A program made the position numbers and the translations under genes. 52,903 nt of DNA from Gracilibacteraceae bacterium (lineage in GTDB: Bacteria; Bacillota; Desulfitobacteriia; Desulfitobacteriales; Syntrophobotulaceae), in contig JAISAH010000060.1 in the NCBI GenBank assembly GCA_031266805.1, forward strand, positions 1 to 52,903, read 5' to 3'. The notes below the pieces were generated by a model. The model ran no database searches and had not been told where the DNA came from. It worked only from the letters and a program-made list of their open reading frames with translations. This document shows, piece after piece, positions 7,561-17,651 of this stretch; within the stretch, counting starts at the first letter, position 1, and each line of letters starts with the position of its first letter.

Positions 7561-8843
7561 AGAGAACGCACTCCTTTCATTCCGTCCAGCATCAAATTCA
7601 GCGCGCCTACTCCTTTTAAGCTGGAGGCGACTTTTTTGTACAAAGGCCGCGAAGGTTCCCCGTCAACGACAAAAAGCCGGGCCATGAGATCGCTGGCCAT
7701 CTCCGGATAGCCGGAAAAGATGCGCGGCGTTTTTTCCATAAAATGGGGGAATTTTCTGTATAGCTTCATGTCTTTCATAATAAAGCTGTCGTTCAGGGCG
7801 TTCTGGTAGGAGGCGCCGAGAGTCCCGGCCCCATAATCCCCCGCTCGTCTGGCCTGAAGTATCGCCCGCGCCGCGCAGTCTCCCGAGCCGACCGCCAGAT
7901 CCATGCCGCGCACCGTATAGCCCAGATTAAGACAGAATCCCGCCGCGTCCCCGACTACCAGAGCGCCGCCGGTAAACAGGCGGGGAACCATGTCGACGCC
8001 TCCCTCCGGAACAAGGTGAGCGGAATATTCCACCGTTTTGCCGCCCGCCAGCAAAGGCGCGACCGCAGGATGCCCTTTGAAATCCTCCAGCATCTGCGGC
8101 AATGTCGTCACGCCGGCCGCCAGTCCTTCCAATGTGCAGACCACGCCCAGGGAGAGACTTTCTTTGTTTGTATATAAAAAAGCGCCGCCGACCTTGCCGC
8201 CGGAAGGCTGCCCCGCGAAAAGCCAGGCCGTGCCTTCTTCGCCGCCGCATTGGAACCTGTCCTCAATGACCGCGGCCGGCAATTCAATAACTTCCTTTAC
8301 GCCAACCGCGACCTGAGCCGGCGACAGTTTGGCGCGCAGCCCTAGTTTTTTCGCCAGCAGCGCGTTGACTCCGTCCGCGAGGACCGTGACGTCCGCCGTC
8401 ATTTCATCGCCGGCGGCGACGCCGCGGACATTGCCGTCCCGCAGCAAAAGATCATCCACTTTGATGCCGGTCACTATCTGCGCTCCCGCTTCCTCGGCTT
8501 TGCCGGCCAGCCATTGATCAAAACCGACCCGCAGCACCGAATAAGAATCCCGGCCGGGCGCGCCAGGGCCCGGCGAGAAATAGTCCGCCGTGACGGCGCT
8601 GTCCGCGGTCAGCAGACTGATCTTTTCTCTCGTGATCCGGCGCTCCAGCGGCGCTTCGCCCGCAAAACCCGGTATGACTTTTTCCAAGCTGTGGCTATAG
8701 ATCCTCCCGCCGCTCACGTTTTTGGCGCCGGCAAAATTGCCCCGCTCGATCAGCAGAGTTTCCACGCCCTCTTTAGCCAATATATAGGCGGTCGTGAGTC
8801 CGGCCAGGCCTCCGCCGACAATAATAGTTTCAAAATCACTCAT
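7557..8843 (-). CDS. fixC: FixC-like FAD-dependent electron-transfer flavoprotein oxidoreductase
   Basis: The 428-residue protein opens with a Rossmann FAD site, IIVGGGLAGLTTAYILAKEG, followed by LIERG at the end of the second strand. The middle has the GG/VGDAAGF motif (ALVVGDAAGFCLNLGYTVRG) that binds the FAD ribityl phosphate. Length matches FixC/ETF-QO (about 430). The ATG follows GGGAGG. The fixC-fixX order with a GTGA overlap is the usual one. A TATAAT close to the start could serve as a -10, with no good -35. It diverges from the rubrerythrin gene, and the pair may serve electron flow in an anaerobe. Confidence 0.9.
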   Translation of the reverse strand: MSDFETIIVGGGLAGLTTAYILAKEGVETLLIERGNFAGAKNVSGGRIYSHSLEKVIPGFAGEAPLERRITREKISLLTADSAVTADYFSPGPGAPGRDSYSVLRVGFDQWLAGKAEEAGAQIVTGIKVDDLLLRDGNVRGVAAGDEMTADVTVLADGVNALLAKKLGLRAKLSPAQVAVGVKEVIELPAAVIEDRFQCGGEEGTAWLFAGQPSGGKVGGAFLYTNKESLSLGVVCTLEGLAAGVTTLPQMLEDFKGHPAVAPLLAGGKTVEYSAHLVPEGGVDMVPRLFTGGALVVGDAAGFCLNLGYTVRGMDLAVGSGDCAARAILQARRAGDYGAGTLGASYQNALNDSFIMKDMKLYRKFPHFMEKTPRIFSGYPEMASDLMARLFVVDGEPSRPLYKKVASSLKGVGALNLMLDGMKGVRSL

Positions 8844-8969
8844 TACTTAACCTCCCATGATTTAATTATATACGCCGGCGGGGCGCATCGGGTAGCAATC
8901 CTTGCTTGCCCGCGGCGGTAAGGTCTAAAGCGCCGGTTGATATTAAAGCGCCTCCAAATAAAAAAACTC

Positions 8970-8998
8970 TTGTCAAACGGCTAAAAGTAGTTTAGAAT
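8970..8998 (+). promoter_or_regulatory. Promoter of the reverse rubrerythrin gene
   Basis: TTGTCA and TAGAAT are 17 bases apart, about 40 bases before the rubrerythrin start. The divergent fixC gene starts about 130 bases upstream, so the two share this intergenic region. I see no obvious PerR-type inverted repeat. Confidence 0.6.
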
Positions 8999-9037
8999 AG
9001 TTCTGTAAAAATAATATATCTAAGAGGAGGCGGGATC

Positions 9038-9583
9038 ATGACAAAATGGGTATGCAGCGTTTGCGGCTATGTCCACAAAGGGGCCGAACCACCGGAGGCA
9101 TGTCCTTTATGCAAAGCCAAGAGGGAAAAATTCAACCGGGCGGAGGAAACCGAAATGGCCTGGGCGGATCAGCATGTGGTCGGCGTGGCCAAAGGCGTTG
9201 ACCAGAAGCTGCTTGAAAGCTTACAGGCGCATTTTATGGGCGAATGCACGGAAGTCGGGATGTATCTCGCCATGAGCCGCGTCGCCGACCGCGAGGGGTA
9301 TCCGGAAGTGGCGGAAGCCTACAAGCGTATCGCCTGGGAAGAAGCGGAACACGCCGCTAAATTCGGTGAACTGCTCGGCGAGGTCGTGACAGACTCGACG
9401 AAAAAAAATCTCCAGCTGCGCGTCGAGGCGGAACACGGCGCTTGCGCCGGCAAGAAGGAGATGGCTACTCTGGCCAAACAACTCGGTCTGGACGCTATCC
9501 ATGACACGGTCCACGAAATGTGCAAAGACGAAGCGCGCCACGGACAAGCTTTCCAGGGCCTGCTGCAGCGGTATTTCGCCTGA
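9038..9583 (+). CDS. Reverse rubrerythrin (N-terminal rubredoxin plus ferritin-like diiron domain)
   Basis: Domain order is reversed relative to classical rubrerythrin. A rubredoxin-like site comes first ([12 protein letters not shown], then [11 protein letters not shown]; about residues 5-35). The four-helix diiron domain follows, with [21 protein letters not shown], and later EAEHG and DEARHG supplying the carboxylate and histidine ligands. At 181 residues it matches the reverse rubrerythrins of clostridia, which act as NADH-dependent peroxidases against hydrogen peroxide and oxygen. The ATG follows GAGGAGG. It is preceded by its own promoter and appears monocistronic. This supports an anaerobic host that meets oxygen stress. 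Confidence 0.92.
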   Translation: MTKWVCSVCGYVHKGAEPPEACPLCKAKREKFNRAEETEMAWADQHVVGVAKGVDQKLLESLQAHFMGECTEVGMYLAMSRVADREGYPEVAEAYKRIAWEEAEHAAKFGELLGEVVTDSTKKNLQLRVEAEHGACAGKKEMATLAKQLGLDAIHDTVHEMCKDEARHGQAFQGLLQRYFA

Positions 9584-9689
9584 GCCCGCGGGCGGACCCT
9601 ATGGTTCGCCCTACATATTAAAATTTGAAAAAAAGGGTTTTCTCATTGGCGGCTCGAATTATAATAATTTGGATTGAGGAAGCAAAATT

Positions 9690-12497
9690 TTGGCGCCGAA
9701 AGGATATTCGCAAAAAATGAAAACTGTCGGTAAAATCATCTTGGTGATCATTGTCATATTCGTCGCCCTTTTTGCTATGAGCGGCTTTTACACCGATTGG
9801 CTCTGGTTCGGGGATTTAGGTTATCTCAGCCTGTTTTGGGTCCCGCTGATCAGCAAGCTGATCATCCAAGCTGTCAACGGGGTCTTGCTTTTCATCATCA
9901 TCGCGACTACCTTCCTGTCGGTGCGCCATGCTATTGCCACTTTTTACCAGGAAAAAGTGGGGCCTCATCTGCAAAACCCGCGTCTCCAGGCCATACTCGC
10001 TCAGTTTCGCCCCCAAAACCTGTCGCCGCGCCGCATGACGGCGCTGCTCCTGATCGTGGCCGCGGTTCTGAGTGTCGCTTTCAGCGCGGCGGCCGGGCTG
10101 ACCGGCTGGCTTGACGTACTCTCTTTTCTGAACGCCTCGGATTTCCATCACACCGACCCGGTCTTCGGTTTGGATCTCAGCTTCTTCGTCTTCCGTCTGC
10201 CGTTTCTCCAAACGGTGTACAGCGCTTTTTTCCCGCCGCTGCTGCTCCTGACTGTGTGTACGGCGGCGTTTTACGCGGTCACCGGTTTTATTTCCCTGCA
10301 CAATTCTAGGTTCTGGCAGAAAAACGCCATCCAGATCGACAGCGCCGCAAAAAAACACTTGAGCATCCTGTGCGCCGTCGTATACGCTTTGGCGGCTTTC
10401 GGCTTTTTCCTCCAGATGTATAGTCTGTTTTATTCCCAGCAAGGCACTGTAGTCGGCGCCGGTTACGCCCAAATCACTTTTACCTTGCCGGTCATCCGCC
10501 TGCTCATAGTTCTCGGCGTCGCCGCCACCGCTGCTTCGCTGCTGACTTTGTTCCGGCGCGACATCCGCCCCTTGATTTTCGCGCCCTTCATTTTGCTCGC
10601 CGTTTATTTTCTCGGCGCGGGCGTTCTGCCTTCCGCGGTGCAGTCTCTGGTGGTCGTGCCCAACGAACTGCAGAAGGAAACGCCTTATATTGAAAACGAA
10701 ATACAGATGACTCGTTTCGCCTACGGTCTGGACAGGATCGTGGAGCGCGATTATACAGGAACAGCGGATATCACTCTGGCGGCTCTGGAAAATGAAAAAG
10801 CTATCATCGACAATGTGCGCCTGAACGATCCTCGGCCCATGAAACAAATATACGGCCAAAAACAGGGGATCCGCCAGTATTATAAATTTAACGATATCGA
10901 TCTCGACCGCTATACCGTCGCCGGGGACTACCGCCAGACCATGCTTTCCGTGCGCGAATTGAGCGTCGCGGATCTGGACACGAGTACTTTTGTCAACACG
11001 CGGCTGAAATATACGCACGGCTTCGGCGCCGCCGCTTCTTTCGCCAACGAGGTCACATCCCAGGGCCTGCCATCCTTTGCCATAAACAATATCCCGCCGC
11101 AGAGCGAATTCCCGGAACTGGCGCTGCCGGAACCGCGCGTTTATTTCGGCGAGCTGACTGACCATTGGGTGATAGCCAACAGCAAATACATGGAATTCGA
11201 TTACCCCCGGGAAAACGATAACGCGGAAAATATGTACGCCGGCGCCACCGGCATCCCGTTCACCTTTTTCAACAAGCTGATGCTTTCTTTTAATCAGGCG
11301 ACTCTGCGCTTCTTCCTTTCCGGCGACGTGACCACGGAAAGCAAGATGCTGATGCATCGCAATATCATGGAGCGGGTGCGCAAACTGACGCCTTTCCTCT
11401 GGTTTGATCCCGACGCTTACGCGGTTGTTGACGAGGGCCGCATAAAATGGATCATAGACGGCTACACGACCGCGGCCACGATCCCTTACGCGGTGCAGTA
11501 CGGAGCCAACGGATTCAACTATATCCGCAATTCCGTCAAGGCTGTGGTGGACGCTTATCACGGCACGGTCGATTATTATGTCGTCGATCCGGAAGATCCG
11601 CTCTTGAACACCTACAGTAAAATATTCCCAGGAGTTTTTCATCCCCTGACGGAGCTTTCCGACTCGCTGCGCACGCATTTGCGCTATCCGGAGACCATGT
11701 TCCGCATCCAGACGGATATGCTCAATACTTTTCATATGACGAATCCGACCGTGCTGTATAATAAAGAAGATATGTGGGAAGTCGCCAAGGAAGTCTACCT
11801 TTCCGCGCCGATCAACGTCGACCCGTATTATGTCATCATGAAACTGCCGGAGGAGACGGAAGAAGAATTTGTGCTGATCCAGCCTTTTACGCCCGCTTCC
11901 AGCGAGACGAACGCGCGCAATAACATGATCGCCTGGCTGGCGGCCCGGATGGACGGGGAAAATTACGGCGATATTTTGCTGTATAAACTGCCCAAAAATA
12001 TTGAGACTTACGGACCGCTGCAGATAGAATCACGCATAGATCAGGATCCGATCATTTCGCCTCAATTGACGCTGTGGAATCAGCAGGGTTCGCAGGTCAT
12101 CCGCGGCAATCTGCTCGCGCTGCCCATCGCGGGGAGTTTCCTCTTTATAGAACCCGTGTACCTGCAATCAACTTCTTCGGGAAGTATTCCGGAGATGCGG
12201 CGGGTGATCGCCGCCTACAAAGATGAAGTGGTAATGACGGATACCGTGGACGAAGCCTTGGCCGCTCTGTTTGGTCTGGCGGAACCGCCCGGCGGTGAAA
12301 GCGGCGAAAGTTCCGGGACAGGAGAAACCGGCGCGGGCGGCGAAAGCGAGGGCGGCGAGGGCGGTTCGGTCAGTGGCGGTGAGGCGGTCGTCAGCCCGGA
12401 GGAATTACAGGCGAAAATAGACGAGATACGGACCTTGCTGGACGAAATGGAGACGGAGTTACAGAAGCTTTCCACTCCTGGAGAAGCCGGAGCCTGA
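9690..12497 (+). CDS. UPF0182 family large membrane protein
   Basis: A 935-residue protein of the UPF0182 (COG1615) family. About seven hydrophobic helices fill the first 340 residues, including GKIILVIIVIFVALFAMSGFY near the start and FYTDWLWFGDLGY, a typical family stretch. A large extracytoplasmic domain follows. The tail (about 865-900) is a Gly/Glu/Ser-rich linker and then a short coiled coil. The TTG start follows GAGGA by nine bases; an ATG at 9717 is the alternative. Function in the family is not established. The cardiolipin synthase gene begins five bases after its stop, so the two are probably cotranscribed. Confidence 0.9.
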   Translation: MAPKGYSQKMKTVGKIILVIIVIFVALFAMSGFYTDWLWFGDLGYLSLFWVPLISKLIIQAVNGVLLFIIIATTFLSVRHAIATFYQEKVGPHLQNPRLQAILAQFRPQNLSPRRMTALLLIVAAVLSVAFSAAAGLTGWLDVLSFLNASDFHHTDPVFGLDLSFFVFRLPFLQTVYSAFFPPLLLLTVCTAAFYAVTGFISLHNSRFWQKNAIQIDSAAKKHLSILCAVVYALAAFGFFLQMYSLFYSQQGTVVGAGYAQITFTLPVIRLLIVLGVAATAASLLTLFRRDIRPLIFAPFILLAVYFLGAGVLPSAVQSLVVVPNELQKETPYIENEIQMTRFAYGLDRIVERDYTGTADITLAALENEKAIIDNVRLNDPRPMKQIYGQKQGIRQYYKFNDIDLDRYTVAGDYRQTMLSVRELSVADLDTSTFVNTRLKYTHGFGAAASFANEVTSQGLPSFAINNIPPQSEFPELALPEPRVYFGELTDHWVIANSKYMEFDYPRENDNAENMYAGATGIPFTFFNKLMLSFNQATLRFFLSGDVTTESKMLMHRNIMERVRKLTPFLWFDPDAYAVVDEGRIKWIIDGYTTAATIPYAVQYGANGFNYIRNSVKAVVDAYHGTVDYYVVDPEDPLLNTYSKIFPGVFHPLTELSDSLRTHLRYPETMFRIQTDMLNTFHMTNPTVLYNKEDMWEVAKEVYLSAPINVDPYYVIMKLPEETEEEFVLIQPFTPASSETNARNNMIAWLAARMDGENYGDILLYKLPKNIETYGPLQIESRIDQDPIISPQLTLWNQQGSQVIRGNLLALPIAGSFLFIEPVYLQSTSSGSIPEMRRVIAAYKDEVVMTDTVDEALAALFGLAEPPGGESGESSGTGETGAGGESEGGEGGSVSGGEAVVSPEELQAKIDEIRTLLDEMETELQKLSTPGEAGA

Positions 12498-12501
12498 AAC
12501 C

Positions 12502-13974
12502 ATGCCGCAAGTGAACTGGACTGACATAGGCGTCCGTCTTTTGACCATTGCTTATGTAGTAAATCTGTTATTCACGATAATGATCGTGTTTCTTGAGCGC
12601 AAAAAACCGACCTCCACGCTGGTCTGGCTGCTCACGCTTTTTATTCTGCCGGGTCTGGGCGCGGTCATGTATTTCTTTCTGGCTCAAAATATCCTGCGGC
12701 GCAAATCCTTCGCCTTTGCGGCCCGGGACGACGACTACCGGCAGCGAAACTCGGATCTGCTGCAGTCAATCCGCCGTTTGCAAGCCGGCGGCAAGATCTT
12801 TCGCGATTCCCGTCTGGAGCCTTACCGCGATATAATCCAGTTCCTGCAGGTGCAGAGCCGCGCGCTTTATTCGGCGGACAACGAGTTGCGCGTTTTCTTG
12901 GACGGGCGAGAAAAATTCAACGATCTATTCGGGCAGATCCGGGCGGCGCGCGATCATATCCACGTCCTTTACTATATCCTGAAAAAAGACGAACTGGGCC
13001 GCGGTCTGCTTGATCTGCTGATCATGAAAGCGCAGGAAGGCGTGGAGGTGCGCCTGCTTGTCGACGCCATCGGCAACGCGATGTCCGGCCGCGATCTCAG
13101 GCGCTTGACACGGGCGGGCGGACATGTGGCGCGATTTTTCCCCTCGTTTTTCACTTTCATCAACCTGAAACTCAATTACCGCAACCACCGAAAAATTGTG
13201 GTCGTAGACGGTCAAACCGGCTATGTGGGCGGATTTAACGTCGGCAACGAATACCTCGGTTTGAAAAAAAGCATGGGCTATTGGCGGGACACCCATTTGC
13301 GCATACGGGGCAGCGCGGTCCACGATCTGCAGACCCGTTTTTTTCAGGACTGGCTGCTGGCGGCGCGGGAAAAACTGCCGGTCACTGACCGTTACTACCC
13401 CGCTCCCCAGACGGCAAACAGCGCCGCCGCCGGCGTCCAGATCGTTTCCTGCGGCCCTGACAGTGAGCATGAGGATATAAAACTGGGTTTTGTCAAGATG
13501 ATTCACGCCGCCAAAAAATCCATATATATCCAAACACCCTATTTTATTCCAGACGAGAGCATCAGCGAATCTCTGGCCATCGCCGCGCTCTCCGGCATAG
13601 ACGTCAATCTGATGATCCCATGCAAACCGGATCACCCGTTCGTTTATTGGGCCACGTGTTCCTTTGTCGGCGATCTGCTGCAATCAGGCGTAAAGGCGTA
13701 TATATACAAGGGCGGTTTCCTTCATTCCAAGACAATCGTCGTGGACGACCGCATCGCTTCCGTCGGCACGGCAAATTTCGATATCCGCAGTTTCCGTCTC
13801 AACTATGAAGTGAACGCCTTCATCTACGACGTGCCCACGGCCAAAACCCTGCAAACGGCTTTCATGAAAGACATCGCCGTCTGTGACGAGCTCACTCTCG
13901 AAACCTATCGCCGCCGCTCTCCTTTTACCAAGTTCAAAGAATCAATCAGCCGTTTACTGGCGCCGATTTTATAA
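12502..13974 (+). CDS. cls: Cardiolipin synthase (two HKD phospholipase D motifs)
   Basis: A 490-residue cardiolipin synthase. Two N-terminal transmembrane helices (about 10-30 and 40-60, the PLDc_N region) precede two phospholipase D modules. The catalytic motifs are NHRKIVVVDG with GGFNVG in the first and HSKTIVVDD with GTANFD in the second. It joins two phosphatidylglycerol molecules, or uses phosphatidylethanolamine, at the inner membrane face. Length fits ClsA/YwnE-type enzymes (about 480-500). It follows the UPF0182 gene almost directly. Its stop overlaps the end of the convergent ysxC gene by six bases. Confidence 0.93.
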   Translation: MPQVNWTDIGVRLLTIAYVVNLLFTIMIVFLERKKPTSTLVWLLTLFILPGLGAVMYFFLAQNILRRKSFAFAARDDDYRQRNSDLLQSIRRLQAGGKIFRDSRLEPYRDIIQFLQVQSRALYSADNELRVFLDGREKFNDLFGQIRAARDHIHVLYYILKKDELGRGLLDLLIMKAQEGVEVRLLVDAIGNAMSGRDLRRLTRAGGHVARFFPSFFTFINLKLNYRNHRKIVVVDGQTGYVGGFNVGNEYLGLKKSMGYWRDTHLRIRGSAVHDLQTRFFQDWLLAAREKLPVTDRYYPAPQTANSAAAGVQIVSCGPDSEHEDIKLGFVKMIHAAKKSIYIQTPYFIPDESISESLAIAALSGIDVNLMIPCKPDHPFVYWATCSFVGDLLQSGVKAYIYKGGFLHSKTIVVDDRIASVGTANFDIRSFRLNYEVNAFIYDVPTAKTLQTAFMKDIAVCDELTLETYRRRSPFTKFKESISRLLAPIL

Positions 13975-14562
13975 GGAGCCGCTCATCAGAGCGTCTATTT
14001 CCGCGCGCAGTTCGTCCTGGCCCGTGCCGTCCAGAGCGGAAAACGGCAAGATCAGTTTATGATCCTCGATAGCGAGGGTTTGGGCCAGCAGCCGCAATTG
14101 GCGCGTTCTGGCGCTACGGGCGATCTTATCCGCTTTTGTGGCTATGACCAGCACCGGGATACCCTGTTCCCGCAGCATGGTCAGCATGGTCAAATCTCCG
14201 TCCGTCGGTTTGTGGCGGATGTCGAGCAGCTGCACCGCGCCGCGCAGATTTTCCCGCTTGGAAAAATAAAGAGCCATCATTTTTCCCCATTCCGCCTGAG
14301 TCGCGCGGGAAACCTTGGCGAACCCATAACCTGGCAAGTCCACCAGATACCATTCTCCGTTGACGGCGAAAAAATTGATGAGCCGTGTTTTGCCCGGCGC
14401 TTTGCCTGTTTTTGCCAAGCCTTTCCGTTGCAGGAGCTTGTTGATGAGGGTCGATTTCCCCGCGTTTGACCGCCCGCATATGGCGACTTCCGGCAGAACC
14501 GGGGGGGGATACTGCTGAGGGCGCGTGGCGGACGTCAAAAATTCCGCCTGACGTATTATCAT
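13969..14562 (-). CDS. ysxC: Ribosome-assembly GTPase YsxC/EngB
   Basis: A 197-residue GTPase needed for large ribosomal subunit assembly. The G motifs are clear: G1 [10 protein letters not shown]2 region [11 protein letters not shown]3 DLPGYG, G4 TKAD, and a late SALDGTG. The start is set at [12 protein letters not shown] because this is the conserved family N-terminus and GAGG lies five bases before it; the open frame continues 19 codons upstream without family similarity. It lies seven bases after lon and is the last gene of the tig-clpX-lon block, an order known in Bacillus. Confidence 0.93.
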   Translation of the reverse strand: MIIRQAEFLTSATRPQQYPPPVLPEVAICGRSNAGKSTLINKLLQRKGLAKTGKAPGKTRLINFFAVNGEWYLVDLPGYGFAKVSRATQAEWGKMMALYFSKRENLRGAVQLLDIRHKPTDGDLTMLTMLREQGIPVLVIATKADKIARSARTRQLRLLAQTLAIEDHKLILPFSALDGTGQDELRAEIDALMSGSL

Positions 14563-14569
14563 GCCGGCC

Positions 14570-16969
14570 TCACAAAACCGGCCCGTGTTCAAACGGCGCT
14601 TCCGTCGCCGCCGGGTCAAAAGAAGCGAAATCCCCCAGCCAGGGCGCCGCCGTCAGGGAAATTTCCGGAAGGAGCGCCGCCGCCAGCACATCGTCCACAT
14701 GCGCCGCCCAGATGAATTCCATCTCCTGCTGTATTTCCGCCGGGATTTCTTCCAGATCTTTCTCATTTTCCTGCGGGAGCAGCACCGTTTTTATCCCCGC
14801 CCGCCGCGCCGCCAGCACTTTTTCTTTCACGCCACCTATTGGCAGCACCTTGCCCCGGAGGGTTATTTCCCCTGTCATGGCCAGATCCGAACGCACGGCG
14901 CGCCGCGCTAAAGCGGAAGCCATCGCCGTCGTCATGGTGACGCCCGCCGACGGCCCGTCTTTAGGCGTAGCGCCTTCCGGCACATGGATGTGCAAATCAA
15001 CATGTTCATAAAAATCAGGCTCTATGCCGAGGGCGGCCGCGTGCGCGCGCACATAAGTCCACCCGGCCTGGGCGGACTCCCGCATCACTTCACCCAGCTT
15101 GCCGGTCAATACGAGTTTGCCCTCTCCTTTCAGAGGGGTCACTTCAATAAAAAGCACCTCGCCGCCGGTTTGCGTGTAGGCCAGTCCGGCGGCCACTCCG
15201 ACTTCCGGAACGGAAACCGCCTGGTCGCGGTGATAACGCGGCGCCCCCAGTATTTCCCGCGCCGCTTCCGCGTCAACGACCGGGATAAAGCGTTCTTTGC
15301 GCAATACCTTGACGGCAAGCTTCCGCAGGATATGAGCCAGTTCCCGTTCCAGCCCCCGCACGCCAGCTTCCCGCGTATATTCCCGGATAACGGTCAAAAA
15401 AGCATCCGTCTCAAAACGTATTTTTCGCCGGGTGAGACCGTGTTCTTTCAGCTGCTTGGGGAGGAGATGCCGGGCGGCGATTTCTGTTTTTTCATTTTCC
15501 GTATAGCCGCCGAGCCTGATAAGTTCCATCCGGTCCAATAGCGGCGCGGGAATAGTGTCCGCCATGTTGGCCGTGGTAATAAAAATAACCTGAGATAAAT
15601 CGAACGGCACTTCGAGATAGTGATCCGTAAAAGCGGCGTTCTGTTCCGGATCCAGCGCCTCGAGCAAGGCGGCGGCCGGATCGCCGCGAAAATCCACTTG
15701 CATTTTATCTATTTCATCGAGGAGAAATACGGGGTTACGAGCGCCGGCTCGGCGGATTCCCTGAATGACGCGGCCCGGCAGCGCCCCGATATATGTGCGG
15801 CGGTGTCCGCGTATTTCCGCTTCGTCTCTGATCCCGCCGAGGGACACGCGGACAAATTCCCGGCCTAACGCCCGCGCCACGGACTTAGCCAAAGAGGTTT
15901 TGCCAGTGCCCGGCGGGCCGACCAGACAAATTATCGGGCTGCGGCTGACCGGCGCCAGCCGCCGTACAGCCAAAAACTCAATCATTCTCTCCTTGATTTT
16001 GGTCAGACCGTAATGATCTTCATCCAAGATACGAGCGCAACGCCCGATATCCTTGCGATCATTTGTCATTTTTTGCCATGGCATGGACAGGAGCCAATCG
16101 ACATAGGTGCGGGAAACCGTGCCTTCCGCTGAAGCCGGGGGCATTTTTTCCAGCCGCTCCACTTCTTTGAGCGCTTGTTCCTCCGCCTGCGGGGAAAGCC
16201 GCGCTTCCTTTATCCTGCCGCGGTATTCTTCCGCTTCCGATTGGCGTTCGTCTTTTTCCCCGAGTTCTTTTTGGATGGATTTTATCTGTTCGCGCAAGTA
16301 ATACTCTTTTTGCGTTTTTTCCATCTGCCGGCGCACACGCAGACCTATACGCCGGTCTACCTCGATCACTTCCATCTCGCGCATTATGAGTTCAGTCACG
16401 TGTTCCAAACGGGCGGCGATATCCGAAGCCGCCAGAACGCGCTGTTTTTCCTCGGTTTTCAAATCAAGATGCGCGGCGATCAAATCCGCCATGCGGCCCG
16501 GATCCTTCGCGCCGGCCACGGCGGCGATCTGTTCCTGCGAAATTTTCTTGCTTTGCCGCCCCAATTCCTCAAATTTGCTTCGAGCGCTGCGCGCGAGCGT
16601 TTCCAGTTCCCCGAGCCGGGTACGTTCGTCCGGCAAAGGCGTGACGGCGGCGGAAAAATAAGTTTTATCCGCCGTCACCCGCGGCGCATTGGCGCGGTAA
16701 AGCCCCTCTACGAGTATACGCACGGCGCCGCCCGGCAGATACAATGTCTGCTTTATCTCCGCTACCGTGCCTACGTCATACAGATCTTCGCTTCGCGGAT
16801 CGTCTTCGGTCCGGTTGCTTTGCGTCAGCAGCAGCACTTTTTTCTCAGACGCCAGCGCCGCTTCGATCGCCATGACGGATTTTTCCCGGCCGACATCAAG
16901 GTGTATGTGCATATGGGGAAAAACGACCACTCCCCGTAAAGGCAGCACCGCGAGGATTATTTTCGGCAT
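14570..16969 (-). CDS. lon: ATP-dependent protease Lon
   Basis: A 799-residue Lon protease. It has the N-terminal substrate-binding LON domain (about 1-200), a helical region, the AAA+ module with Walker [14 protein letters not shown] and Walker [11 protein letters not shown], and a C-terminal protease domain. The catalytic Ser lies in [11 protein letters not shown] (S674) and the Lys in GGVKEK (K717). The second ATG is preferred because AGGGGG precedes it at a good distance, while the first ATG overlaps that site. Lon degrades misfolded and regulatory proteins in the cytoplasm. It sits between the SpoIIM-like gene and ysxC. Confidence 0.95.
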   Translation of the reverse strand: MPKIILAVLPLRGVVVFPHMHIHLDVGREKSVMAIEAALASEKKVLLLTQSNRTEDDPRSEDLYDVGTVAEIKQTLYLPGGAVRILVEGLYRANAPRVTADKTYFSAAVTPLPDERTRLGELETLARSARSKFEELGRQSKKISQEQIAAVAGAKDPGRMADLIAAHLDLKTEEKQRVLAASDIAARLEHVTELIMREMEVIEVDRRIGLRVRRQMEKTQKEYYLREQIKSIQKELGEKDERQSEAEEYRGRIKEARLSPQAEEQALKEVERLEKMPPASAEGTVSRTYVDWLLSMPWQKMTNDRKDIGRCARILDEDHYGLTKIKERMIEFLAVRRLAPVSRSPIICLVGPPGTGKTSLAKSVARALGREFVRVSLGGIRDEAEIRGHRRTYIGALPGRVIQGIRRAGARNPVFLLDEIDKMQVDFRGDPAAALLEALDPEQNAAFTDHYLEVPFDLSQVIFITTANMADTIPAPLLDRMELIRLGGYTENEKTEIAARHLLPKQLKEHGLTRRKIRFETDAFLTVIREYTREAGVRGLERELAHILRKLAVKVLRKERFIPVVDAEAAREILGAPRYHRDQAVSVPEVGVAAGLAYTQTGGEVLFIEVTPLKGEGKLVLTGKLGEVMRESAQAGWTYVRAHAAALGIEPDFYEHVDLHIHVPEGATPKDGPSAGVTMTTAMASALARRAVRSDLAMTGEITLRGKVLPIGGVKEKVLAARRAGIKTVLLPQENEKDLEEIPAEIQQEMEFIWAAHVDDVLAAALLPEISLTAAPWLGDFASFDPAATEAPFEHGPVL

Positions 16970-16985
16970 AGTTAACCCCCTCATT

Positions 16986-17630
16986 TCACAGGATCGCTTT
17001 CAGCGCCAGCGGCGTGAGCCATATTTCCGCTATTGCCGCGATAATGAGCAATGGTAAAATGAACAGCAAAAAAGTTTTCGCCGCGAATAAGGCTGTTTGG
17101 CGCGGCCCCCACCGGTTTTTTTCTTCTCCCTCGCCTTCGGCCGGTTTCGATTTGCCCAGCAGCGCCCCTGTCAGGCGCGCGCAGCAAAAAGAACCCAAAC
17201 TGGCGGCGATAAAGAGGGCCGGCAACTCAAATATGCCATGCGGCAGCAGCCCGGCCGCGGCGAACAAAACCCGGCTGCCCGTCGGCAAAGGAGCGGCGGC
17301 GATGACGACGCCGACCGCGAAGCCGTTCATGGCGATGATAAAATGCGGCAGGAAAAGAAACGGGATGAGACCGAAAACCAACAGCAGAAAACAAACCGTG
17401 AGATTGTTGCTGAAAATTATCCAGGCCTGCATTGGCGCTTCGGCCTCCAAAAGGCCTTTGGCGGCAAAATTCTGCGCGACCAGTTCGATGATATCTTTGG
17501 TCGAATCCGGATGGGCGGCGGCAAGACCGGCTCCGAACGCAAAAAGGGCGGCAAAAACCAAACAGGCCGCCCAAAAATGGCCGGCGGCCCGCTCCCGCCA
17601 CAAGCGCAAAAACTGCCGCACCGGCATCAT
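16986..17630 (-). CDS. SpoIIM-like multi-pass membrane protein
   Basis: A 214-residue protein with about five hydrophobic helices. It has features of the SpoIIM/DUF95 family: ten or so residues of basic N-terminus, a first helix, the stretch [20 protein letters not shown] (Asn pair in the second helix), and [19 protein letters not shown], which matches the family HGxxElpA motif. In sporulating Bacillus SpoIIM works with SpoIID and SpoIIP in engulfment, but the family also occurs in non-sporulators, so sporulation is not proven. It lies 21 bases after clpX and 16 bases before lon, and is probably cotranscribed with them. Confidence 0.8.
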   Translation of the reverse strand: MMPVRQFLRLWRERAAGHFWAACLVFAALFAFGAGLAAAHPDSTKDIIELVAQNFAAKGLLEAEAPMQAWIIFSNNLTVCFLLLVFGLIPFLFLPHFIIAMNGFAVGVVIAAAPLPTGSRVLFAAAGLLPHGIFELPALFIAASLGSFCCARLTGALLGKSKPAEGEGEEKNRWGPRQTALFAAKTFLLFILPLLIIAAIAEIWLTPLALKAIL

Positions 17631-17651
17631 CTCAATTCACTGCCGGTCGCG

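Noticed and set aside
9816-11735. A 639-codon open frame on the minus strand
   Set aside because: It is antisense to the UPF0182 gene, has no ribosome binding site, and its translation lacks any recognisable domain. The UPF0182 frame is clearly the real one. The same applies to other long antisense frames over lon, dxr-rseP and tig.
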